Shown one piece after another: positions 45,321-55,315 of a stretch of DNA of 64,000 nt. A program made the position numbers and the translations under genes. Within the stretch, counting starts at the first letter, position 1. Each line of letters starts with the position of its first letter. Source of the stretch: Dactylorhiza incarnata. Its lineage: Eukaryota; Streptophyta; Magnoliopsida; Asparagales; Orchidaceae. The stretch lies in assembly GCA_033032865.1 (NCBI GenBank), contig JAWHQI010000001.1, positions 1,014,001 to 1,078,000 of the forward strand, in the 5' to 3' direction. The notes under the pieces were generated by a model, which did no database searches, was not told where the DNA came from, and was given only the letters and a program-made list of their open reading frames with translations.

Positions 45321-46531
45321 TAACACCTGGATTGTAACAAGTAATAAAACAGTAGGTCCGGTCGGGACCCCACGCCATATTGAGATCACAAACAAAGAGT
45401 TACATAATAATAACCATCCATCTATCAATTAGTCATCACAGAGGTAAACACTAGCGGAAGTATTTTTATTCATTAACAAGAATGTACTATAACACTAGGA
45501 ATGTACACATAACCCTTGTCTTGGCCTTAAGGCCTTACATGTTTTTCAACAAAAGTGTATATACGCTACACGGTTAACATACTTCGGCACGCAGTCCGAC
45601 ACTACATGAAAGCTATAAAAATACTTCGGCCTTCGAGGGCCATCCCAGCTTTAAGCTCCGTGCACGCCATTTCCTGCTTAACTCACCAGTATCTGAACCA
45701 TCCACAAAGAAGCGGTAAATGAGGGCCAACTTTAGGCTCACCATAAGTGGTGTAACGACCCCACACCCCCGACCATCTAGCCAACAGCGGGGCAGCGGTA
45801 CGGCTATCCTTCAAGAACGTCGTACAAGCACTACATATATATATAACAAAAAAAAGTACAACTACACTAAATAGAATGGAGTTCCAAGCACAATCAATTA
45901 GTCTAGGTTGAGCATCACAGTAAGCAAGCCTAGATATGCACATGTTGTTGGTTAGTCTACCTGAAGGTTCCTTCAACTGCCTAAGCATGAGGCTAATAAA
46001 CATCAATCACAATGTTTGTACGCACGACCACACATTTTCATGCTCTCACGATATGTTTAGGTGAACTCTTCCACGAGCAGTTCCACTAATCCATGCCCCA
46101 CCAACTCGAATCCCAATTGAACATTTTACTAGTCAAGCAGTTCTGCATTGACTCTTTCTCAAGATAATAGTGATGCTCTCCTCAAGCTCTCGAGCTGAAC
46201 AACATGGTGTGGGTTCGATTTAGCAAATGCCTATTATTCAAATCACGGTGTCTAGACAAACACAGTGTGGGAACAGCTTTACCTTGGCTCATGCATCAAC
46301 AAACAGGTTACACACCCAATCTACTAGAAAAGACATAGGCTTCACGATGGTAACCATCGTAGTGTACTTCACTACGGAATAGGTGGAGAAGGTTTGCATT
46401 ATCCCACCTCCAGAACATGGTTTCTTTTGAGTGTTTCAAGAGATTCCTTAGTCCAACCTCTGGCAATGCAACAACGCATTTCTTGGAGTCTTCTCCAGCA
46501 CGCAAATCAAGCATCACCAATCTGGACCACC
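45319..46531. other. Unassigned sequence, possibly LTR material
   Basis: It begins TGTAACACCTGG exactly where the protease relic stops, as a gypsy LTR might, but I could not find the matching CA end or target duplication. It includes GTAACGACCCCACACCCCCG (45752-45771) and a TA run (45836-45846). No gene was seen. Confidence 0.4.
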
Positions 46532-47070
46532 CACTACAAGAAAATTGACATTTAGTGATGAAAATTTTGGTCAGTAAATATTGCGGTTTGGTCACTAAAG
46601 ATATTTAGTGACCAAATTTAATCCGTCGCCGTCACAAAATGTCTTTAGTGATCAAATAAATTTTCGTCAGTAAATATATATATTTAGTGACAAAACAACT
46701 AATTTTCTTCACTAAATGTACACTTTTAATGATCGCTGATTTTCGTCTCTAAATATACATTTATAGTGACAACTAATTTTCGTCACTAAATGTGCATTAT
46801 TAGTGACAATTATTTTTCATCACTAAATGTACATTATTAGAGATAACTTTTTTCGTCACTAAATATATTTAGTGACCAAATTTATTTAGTCACTAGTTGT
46901 ACAATGCAATAATAACGCCTTTTGGTTACTAAAATTATTTATTTAATCATTAAATACAATAATAAATAAATTAGTCATCTCGTAAAAAAATCTCATGAAT
47001 GAAAAAAGAATATCTCTTTTAAATTTTATTAATAGAAAAAAGGTGGGAGTTAGCCAGTTTTCTTATAGTG
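46532..47070. mobile_element. Small non-autonomous CACTA transposon
   Basis: The 539-bp element starts CACTACAAGAAAA and ends TTTTCTTATAGTG. These are inverted ends with one mismatch. The 3-bp target duplication ACC is on both sides (46529-46531 and 47071-47073). The interior has many copies of ATTTAGTGAC and GTCACTAAAT, the subterminal repeats where CACTA transposase binds. It has no transposase ORF, so it would need a helper. Confidence 0.92.
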
Positions 47071-47484
47071 ACCAGTTGCAGATGGGCTTCACACAACATG
47101 CCTAAATCCGCAAACCAATCAGATTTCTATGTGCAAATATATGTCGGGGACGGACACAATTGACCCGGTGGAGGTCATGCACTTTGCTAATTAGCAAAGG
47201 AGACTCTTCCTATGCAAATATATCAACATAAAATAGGAAATCATGACCTAAGACCGGAGAGAAGGAACGTTACACTTGATAATTGTTTGGCGCCATGAAT
47301 CAGAAATCTAGCCGATTGAAAAGGACAGCAATGGACTACACTCTGTGGATCTGAAAACGGCTTGCAATTCGGAGCTTCGGAGCTCCAACAATGGTCGAAA
47401 GAAGATATTCTTCTTCCATTATCTTTACTTCCAAAAAGCTCTCCAAATCTTTAAAGTTAAGATAATGACTTATCAATTCACTAT
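47071..47484. other. Unassigned spacer before element C
   Basis: No ORF or repeat was recognised. It continues the sequence left of the CACTA element, joining at GGACC/AGTTGC. Confidence 0.4.
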
Positions 47485-49131
47485 TGATGCGCGAATCCTA
47501 CAGACCGCTATAGGCGGTAACAAGACCGCGGCACGAAACGGCAGTGTACCGATCGTTCAAGTAATATAAAATGAGGAGAGAATCTCCGAGTATCGAATCT
47601 CAAAGGAACACAATAAGGTGGAGTTATCTATCGAGGAAGGACTTGAGATTGAAGTCCTTTAGGTCGGATGGATTGCGGAAGGCTTGGATTGGATTACGGA
47701 AAGCAAAAGAAAAGAAACTAAACTACTCATATGCAGACCGCTATGCACTGCTTCGCCGGGTGGATGGAAACTATGCAGGACGATATGCACTGCTTCGCTA
47801 GGCGGCTGGACGAGAAGGCAAGTGGATGAGGTGAGTGTAACTGCGAAAAGGTTTGAGGGTCGTAAGCAACTCTTGGCTAGCCGGATCGATTACACGGTCC
47901 GTTAGCACCGCTTCGTTGCGTGGATGGATGAGTAGGCTTGCGGATGGAATGGGTCACACTGTCGGAATGATGGTCGCAAGCACCTCGTCACAAAGTTCAA
48001 CCAAGATCACAGGTGTATCATTCTATAGTGATTCCACACACCAAGCATAAACACAAAGAACTTTCATAAAAGCATAATGAAAGCTAATAACAATTAAAAT
48101 AGGTTTAAGCAAGGTTCATCATCAAGGTATAGGTGATTTTTTCCCAAGCAACCATAAAAGAGGAGAATAAGGGTAGAGATACAAACAACGATCGAGACTA
48201 TGCCGTAGAAATGGGGGGATGCACTGGGTTGTCAATCCATGTCCTACAATTCATTCATCGATTGCGTCCAGGATCTCTGAAGCTCTCACCACCTCTAGCC
48301 CGTCTTCTCGAGTGTCTACGTTGTCCACGACAATCCCCTTGTTCTTCCTTGCAATTTGGCTAATATGGAGCGGAGATCACCTTCTTGTGAGCTTAAGATG
48401 ATGGGGAAACACTATGGAGTGATAACCTTCCATGGAAGAAGAAAAATGGCGGAACTGGAGCTCTTGGGCACGGGAAAGATGATCGATCCTGGATAGGGAG
48501 AAATATGCAGCTTTTATAGGAAAACAGACAGAAATTAGTCACGCACGGTCGAACGCACGACCGTGCGTGAACCGTGCGATATTAAAGGTATAGAAAGCTC
48601 AGGAAGATGAAGCAGATCGCCCGTGCGATTTTAAATGCACGGGCAAATCCAGACAGCTCGAAAACATGCTCACAATAGGAGATCGTGCGTTTAGTTCGCG
48701 CACGGACGAACTGCCCGTGCGTGAAAAAATCGCACGATCAGGGACATAACACCTTTCTGAGCCGCAGATGAAAGCGCACGGTCGCACCGATCATGCGTCA
48801 AGGAAATGCACGACTGTGCGATTCATGCAGATATGAAATCTGGGCAATATGGATGATCTGCCCATCTGCACAGCAAATAACACGGCCATCGAAGAGCTGG
48901 GCATACGCTTCCAGCTCAATCTAATCACAAAATAAAGACACGGGGAGCACATTGTGCTTGCCTCCAACAACGAAGCATGCAATTGCACACCGCAAAGGAC
49001 AAATACATTACACTTCTAGTGAAAGTGTGTCCACGTGAGATATAATTAATTAAGGACTAAAAAGTGTAGTGCAAATGCAAGAAAACAAGCCCAGATGAGT
49101 CCAAAAACCACTATATAAATGGGACTCATCA
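47485..49131 (-). repeat. 3' LTR of C
   Basis: 1647 bp, from TGATGAGTCC to GCGCATCA on the - strand. A dyad array (GCACGGTCG/CGACCGTGC) lies at 48541-48820, and a TATA-like CTATAAAAG is at 48511-48519 on the - strand. Confidence 0.88.
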
Positions 49132-51132
49132 CACCCCCCAGACCTACTTGTTTGCAAGTCCCGAGCAAACTAATCCTAAGAAGGTGGGAAAATTGAATAG
49201 CTAGCTTAAAATTACAAAATGGAGTACCATGTGAAGTCGCATGCTCACGAGCATAAAAAAAATAGAGAAGATTTTTAATTATACAAATAGTTAATATATT
49301 TCTAATAGAGTTAATATATATTACTTATACTCAAATTGGGAGTCACAGTGAATCATCCGGTCACACATAGGGAGAAAGCAACAATAATCTCTAAGAGACG
49401 CATTGCTAAAGAGCGGGACTCAGGACAACCTCCAAAGAAATCCATCAATGTCGGTGACCATAAGCTTGCCCGGTCACATTCTCTCCACGACACTAGATTG
49501 GTTCATAGCGCGAGTCGGTATGGCTTTAGGTTTTAAATGGGGCTTGGGTTATGGTGAGATAAACAAAGATAAACATGAAGGCTTGACACACCTAAACCCA
49601 AATGAGCTTGAATGCAAGTGAACCACACCCCCAGACTTAGACTTTTGCAACATGGGTGTGTGCACCGCCTACTCCCAATCATAAATTTATACAAAGATTT
49701 TTCAATTAAGCTCATCTCTTTTTTCTCTTCTTTTTACTTCATTTATTTTTCTCATTTTTTTCTTTTTCAAATCTTTTTCAGCAAATTGAGCAATGAAGCA
49801 CAACCACATTTTCACAAAAGTATCACAACATCAACACCCCAAATAAAAAAGAACTAAAGCTCAAATTTGGGTGTGCGATTAGGATTGATTTTAAGATTTG
49901 GTGAGATAAAAGTGGGGCTGAATCAAAGAACAGGTAGGCACATTTGGGCTAACGAGGATACGATGATAGGAATGGCACAAAGGCTCAATCGGGACAAAAT
50001 GATGGCCTACGTCATTCTAGCGCAACAGAACTATCCTATGCCTATGCTTCAAGAATCGCTTGGGGCATGTTCTTATCCACCGAGAAAGATTATCCTTCCT
50101 CCCGGCTTGAGCAATACTCGTATAGCAATAGTTAACACACATCCCTATGCTACCGCTTGATTAACACAGGATTCACCATTTGAGTAGAGTAAATAATATT
50201 TACACTAATAGAAATGTATAAAACTAATAGTATAAAAAGAAATCTAATCTACTCAAATCTCTATACTTACGTGAGTAGTTGACTAGGAACACCGGAGTCA
50301 ACATTTTACTCCACTACATAATTTAAACGTCAACACAATGATTTTCCCAATCACACAAAAGAATGATTTCAACTCATGACGCGTCAACAGCTAAGTACAC
50401 ACTCAAGTGGGTGGTGTGGTGTGGTGAAACTGAACAACTACAATATATCTGAAATAGAAGCTTCTAACATGTTATGCAATAGTGCACGTGAGTGGGCACA
50501 TAAAATGGCTCTCCCCCAAATTTAAATTAAACAATCCAACATAAGATGAAATTATGAAAATTAAATAAATGGCTAGGGGGGAGAAAAGTTACCCATACTC
50601 AGAAATGAGCATACCTAAAGATTTGGCATGTAAACCAAGACAAAGATCAGCATCCGCCATCCAGAAGAAGGACCTGCACGGGTGAGCTCTGCCAAAAACA
50701 AAAGAAAATATACAAAATAAAATGAAATACCACTATCTAAACTAAACTAGATGAAATAAAAATGCAGGAAAAGTAAGATAACTACTGGAGTTATTGTCCT
50801 CCTAGCACGACTTATTCAAAACTTTAAGAGTTCTAGCTAATGGGAGTATGAAAAAGGAAATGAACAGGTAACTGTTCTAGTGTGCGTGTCGGTAGCGGGT
50901 ACCGATACGACGACAGAACAATTACTCCCCTACCTAAATATAAATAATACCTGCTCATCACAGGTAGAGGGAATAAAAATTAATAAGAGGAGGAGGAGTA
51001 CTCCTCACAAATCTCACCAAAAACATCCTTGCCCAGAAAGGTGTAGTCTTCAGGGAGGCGGTAGGAGGAGAAGTCAATGAATGAGGCTTCCTCTATGGAG
51101 GAGGTATCAACCTCCTCACAAGAGAGGATATA
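49132..51132 (-). other. C 3' non-coding internal region
   Basis: It begins (plus-strand view) with the polypurine complement CACCCCCCAGACC and has no gene. It shares ordered blocks with B and A, including 49443-49570 and 49965-50170. Conservation exceeds what is seen in much of the LTR by eye. Confidence 0.72.
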
Positions 51133-51858
51133 CTAATCATTGACTTGAGCAAAATGCTCCAAGTCCTCCTGAAGTACCTGTGAAGACTCAACCTGCACAG
51201 GCTCAGATGAAGAAGGGGGGTCAGGAAATAAAAGAGAAGAGTGACTTAAATAATCAAAAATCGGGGGAGTGGTCCCGGTCTTACTCCCAGCAGGATCCAA
51301 GCATAGATCACTGTCGATATCATATGAGTCGTAGCGAGGGGAGTCCGAAAGCTCGAGGTCCTCGGAGTTGAGTTGGACCTCCTCATCCGATAAGGAAGTG
51401 TGAACCTCCTCAACAGAAAGGCTTTCCTCCTCATCCCACCTCGATGTGTCATCGTGTTCCAAGGAGTCACACTCCCCATCGGAGAGAATAACATCCTCGT
51501 CCCACTTTGGCGCATCCTCAGGCTTCAAATGAACTTCCTGCCTAACATCATCAACCAACTCACCAAAAATAGGTGTAGATAGTTCTTGCAAAGAAAGCGG
51601 AGGAACATAAGTAATAACATCATCAGAGAAAATGTGCACAAATTCCTCCGGGGGTGAATCCAAAATGAGTGATGAATGTGTCGGGAGAGAAGTCTCCAAC
51701 ATGTCGTCACACCGATCAGCAGAAAGTCTGATGGTGATATCTGCAGCCGTCCCCCATAGACAAGGTGGTACTGCGAATATATCATCAGAATCAGAATGAG
51801 CATTCAAATGAGAGGTGGATGGAACGATAAGAACATCAGGTTCATCCTCCTCCTCCAT
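51133..51858 (-). CDS. C acidic ORF, unknown function
   Basis: This encodes 241 residues beginning MEEEDEPDVLIVP. It is very acidic, with W-D-E motifs (APKWDEDVILSDGE, SRWDEEESLSVEE). It then has TGTTPPIFDYLSHSSLLF and QVLQEDLEHFAQVN, nearly identical to B. The frame is continuous upstream with a zinc knuckle, separated only by a TAG directly before the Met. After residue 241 a stop interrupts sequence that stays alignable with B for another 50 residues or so. The domain is unknown. With the knuckle it may be a reduced gag. Confidence 0.62.
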   Translation of the reverse strand: MEEEDEPDVLIVPSTSHLNAHSDSDDIFAVPPCLWGTAADITIRLSADRCDDMLETSLPTHSSLILDSPPEEFVHIFSDDVITYVPPLSLQELSTPIFGELVDDVRQEVHLKPEDAPKWDEDVILSDGECDSLEHDDTSRWDEEESLSVEEVHTSLSDEEVQLNSEDLELSDSPRYDSYDIDSDLCLDPAGSKTGTTPPIFDYLSHSSLLFPDPPSSSEPVQVESSQVLQEDLEHFAQVND

Positions 51859-52059
51859 CTAGCGCTGAAATTCTGCGCAATCTTTCAATGCGTGCTCGGT
51901 GCTATGACAACACAAACACCATTTACCATTACTCCTCGGTCTAGACGGTCCGGAGAGGAATATAAAAACGGTAAATGGGGTGAAGAAGAGTGACCATAAG
52001 ACTTGGGTACGGTGTATGAAGTACCGTAAGAGGACGGTGCTCCATACACTGGGCCTCAT
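51859..52059 (-). pseudogene. gag: C gag zinc-knuckle segment
   Basis: This 66-codon open frame ends in KWCLCCHSTEHALKDC, a C-X2-C-X4-H-X4-C knuckle. It then reads AEFQR and a TAG. The acidic ORF starts at the very next codon in the same frame. Leaky termination or a single ancestral mutation would join the two. The stretch before the knuckle has no capsid similarity that I recognise. Confidence 0.65.
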
Positions 52060-52380
52060 GAATTATGCCCACTATCTCCAGCGGGGCATTTATCACTAGA
52101 TTGATTAAAATCTACACACCATCTACAAAGGATATTAAAAGCAGAAAATATGGTGTAGTGGGGGAAGAATTCACCAAAAAATAAATTTCTTTGCAAAAAT
52201 TAACTACACGAAAGAAATAAAAAATTGAATGCCTGCTTTAGATAAATCACAAAATATATAAGGAATAAAGAAATTTAAAATGACAAATTCTAAGAACTAA
52301 AACAAAGAAGAAAATGGTATAAACAAATGGAGAAGGGCTTCTATCTCTCGACTCCCTCTCCAGAAACTCACACGAATGTG

Positions 52381-52399
52381 TTCCCCGACAACGACGCCA
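52381..52399 (-). other. Primer binding site of C (tRNA-Asp-like)
   Basis: On the - strand it reads TGGCGTCGTTGTCGGGGAA, two mismatches from the usual tRNA-Asp site, 6 bp after the LTR. Confidence 0.78.
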
Positions 52400-52405
52400 A
52401 TAACT

Positions 52406-53527
52406 TGATGCGCGAAACCTACACACCGCTATAAGCGGTAGCAAGACTGCGGCACGAAACGGCAGTGCACCGATCATTCAAGGAATATAAAACGAGGAGT
52501 GAATCCCCGAGTATCGAATCTCAAAGGAACACAGTAAGGTGTAGTTATCTATCGAGGAATGACTTGAGATTGAAGTCCTTTAGGTCGGATGGTTTGCGGA
52601 AGGCTTGGATTGGATTATGGAAAGCAAAAGAAAAGAAACTAAACTACTCCTATGCAGGCCGCTATGCACTGCTTCGCCGGGTGGATGGAAACTATGCAGG
52701 CCACTATGTACTACTTCGCTAGGCGGATGGACGAGAAGGCAAGCGAATGAGGTGAGTGTAACTGCGGATAGTTTTGAGGTTCATTAGCACCTCTTGGCTA
52801 GGCGGATGGATTACATAGGCCGTTAGCACCGCTTCGCTGTGCGGATGGAAGAGTTGGCTTGCAGATGGAATGGGTCGCACTGGCGGAATGAGGGTCGTAA
52901 GAACCTCGTCACAAAGTTCAACCAAGATCACAGACGTAGCATAAACACAAAGAACTTTCATAAAAGCATAATGAAAGCTAATAACAATTAAAATAGGTTT
53001 AAGCAAGGTTCATCATCAAGGTATATGTGATTTCTTCCCATACAACCATAAAAGAGGAGAATATGGGTAGAGAAACAAACAACGATCGAGACTATGCCAT
53101 AGAAATGGGGGGATGCACTGGGTTGTCAATCCATGTCCTACAATCCATTCATCGGTTGCGTCCGGGATCTCTGAAGCTCTCACCACCTTTAGCCCGTCTT
53201 CTTGAGTGTCTACGTTATCAACGTAAATCCCCTTGTTCTTCCTTGCAATCCGAATAATATGGAGTGGAGATCACCTTCTTGTGAGCTAAGGATGATGGCT
53301 CACCCTTCCAGCTCAATCTAATCATAAAATAAAGACATGGGAGCACATTGTGTTTGCCCCCATTAATAAAGCATGTAATTGCACACCACAAAGGGCCAAC
53401 ACATTTCACATTTAGTGAAAGTGTGTCCACGTGAGATATAAGCAATTAAGGACTAAAAAGTGTATTGCAAATGCAAGAAAACAAGCCCAGATGAGTCCAA
53501 AAATCACTATATAAATGAGACTCATCA
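52406..53527 (-). repeat. Inner LTR of C, with promoter deleted
   Basis: 1122 bp, against 1647 bp for the other LTR. About 0.5 kb corresponding to 48400-48907 is missing at the joint near 53300. The lost segment contains the whole dyad array and the TATA box, so this LTR should be unable to start transcription. Confidence 0.85.
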
Positions 53528-53542
53528 CACCCCCAGACTTAC

Positions 53543-55106
53543 TGAAAGTGGAGGTTAGATCTTAACTTACTCTAGAGGGGGGTGAATAGAGTATTAAAAA
53601 TTTTTATTAGTTTTTAAAGCGGAATTAAATTACTGATGTATATATATATATATGTGTAATGCAAAGTGTGATCTGAGTTTGAATAAAGAAAAGCACACAA
53701 CACAGAAACAATACAAAAAATCACAAGCACAGGGGACACAAGGAATTTATAGTAGTTCCCCAATAAATCTGGGTACGTCTACTCTTCTACCACAGCTGGT
53801 AGGATATCCACTAGGAGTTTTTGATAAGGTGTCCACACACCACAGAGCTTTTGATAAGGTGCTCAAGACTAGGGGTTTTTGATAAGGTGTCCACACACCA
53901 ATAAGCTTTTGATAAGGTGCGTAAAAACCACACAAGGATTTTTTTGATAAGGTGTCTTGCCGCCACTGTGTAAACTTTTGGAGGGAGAATTAACCCTGTA
54001 CAAGATAAGGTAAGAAGGTTTAGAGTGTTCTTCTCTGTCAATATTTGAGAGAAGATAAAAGGTGTTGAGGATGAAAACTCCCCCTGTCTATTTGAAGTTG
54101 TTGACAGCTTGAGGATGAAGCTTTCTCTAAAACAGAGCTCTTTTGTAGCAGATTAATCTGGAAGAAGTAAATCTTCAGATTGTTGTTGCTCTTTGGAATA
54201 TTTGAACTTACAGCAGATCTGAGAGAATGAATGTTGTTCTCAGAGAGATGAAGATGCTGCTTTTAGGAAGAAGAAGACTGAAAGTATATGTTCTCTGTGT
54301 GTATATTCTTCTTCTTCTTCTTCTTTCTCTAATCCTTCTGTATTCTTGTTGTTCTACAGAACTGTATGTCTGAGAAACTCTTTTGAATAACTGTATATGA
54401 TGTCTGTCTAAGGGAGTATACGACTATTTTTGTATATATTTTCTTCTGTGATGGATTTCTAATTTGAAATTCAAATCATCTGTCTGTAAGGAATATATTA
54501 TTCTGGCTTAAATCCTTCTTGGAACTGTAACAGCCACCAAATGATTTTGGCAGGTCCTTTTTGATTCCTTTGATGTGAAAGATGTCATAACATTAAATGT
54601 CAACGGCTATTCTTGTCTTGGAATAGAAGTAATAAAAGAATATAATAAATGAATAAGATATCCTTACTAAACTGACTGAATACATCCAAAAGAACTTGAA
54701 TAGATCCGTTAAGGTCGCCGATCTGTGTTCAGAGAGTTGACAAAATAACTGATATAGATCATCTGGACTTGTATTTGTCGAACTGAGCTTTCTTATAAAA
54801 TTTGTCGAGCTCTGGCTGGAATTCATCGAACGCTGCTTGCCATTTGTCGAACGCTGCTCAGAGAATGTCGAGCGCTGGAACTGGCTATAATTCTTCAGTC
54901 TGCTGAGAAGAATTTGTCGAACGAAGCCAGTCATTCGTCGAACGCCAGTCGCCATTTGTCGAATGCTGGGAACTTAAATCTTCCTTAAGTTCTAGCTAAT
55001 CAATCATCCTAAATACTTGACCCTTAAGCTATACAGTGGGGTCAACTTGATCCTTAGTTAAAACATAGTGATCCTAGCCCAAAACAGTAATAGGGTTGTT
55101 CCAACA
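53543..55106 (-). repeat. 3' LTR of E
   Basis: 1564 bp, TGTTGGAACAAC to ACTTTCA on the - strand. It has a TTCGACGAA-type array (54774-54963), GATAAGGTG repeats near 53823, 53853, 53881, 53911 and 53946 (about 30-bp steps, the counterpart of GCACCTGATCAAAA in D) and a TATA-like box (53745-53752). Confidence 0.92.
54774..54963 (-). promoter_or_regulatory. Phased TTCGACGAA array in the E LTR
   Basis: Complement-strand 9-mers (TTTGTCGAA, TTCGTCGAA and variants) start at 54774, 54801, 54822, 54843, 54864, 54913, 54934 and 54955. Five of seven gaps are exactly 21 bp, matching D even though individual bases have diverged. Confidence 0.83.
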
Positions 55107-55315
55107 ATCTCCCCCTATTTGGGTTAGGATACTATTTGACAATTAATCAAATAAATACAATAGAAAACATAAACAGCAGAGCATAAAATATATGTATCTG
55201 ACAGAATGAAAAATTCATTTCAGCGGATTGAATAAAACTAGTGCTTTGAGTTCATTACAATCAAAATGTTTATCAGCACCAAAAATAAATAAGTCTTAAC
55301 CTCTTTTACTTCTTT

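Larger units (their letters stand above)
47485..53542 (-). mobile_element. Element C: non-autonomous gypsy-type element in LTR-internal-LTR-internal order
   Basis: C is related to B along its whole length. On the - strand it reads: end of an internal region with polypurine tract (53542-53528), LTR (53527-52406), tRNA-Asp-like primer site, internal region (52405-49132), LTR (49131-47485). The first LTR is preceded by a polypurine tract as well as followed by a primer site. It is therefore an inner LTR of a concatemer, not the left end of a simple element. The outer LTR is beyond E and outside the window. No pol gene is present. Confidence 0.85.

Noticed and set aside
45050..45373. 107-codon - strand open frame
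   Set aside because: It is antisense to the clear gypsy protease motif DSGSSVDVMF on the + strand.
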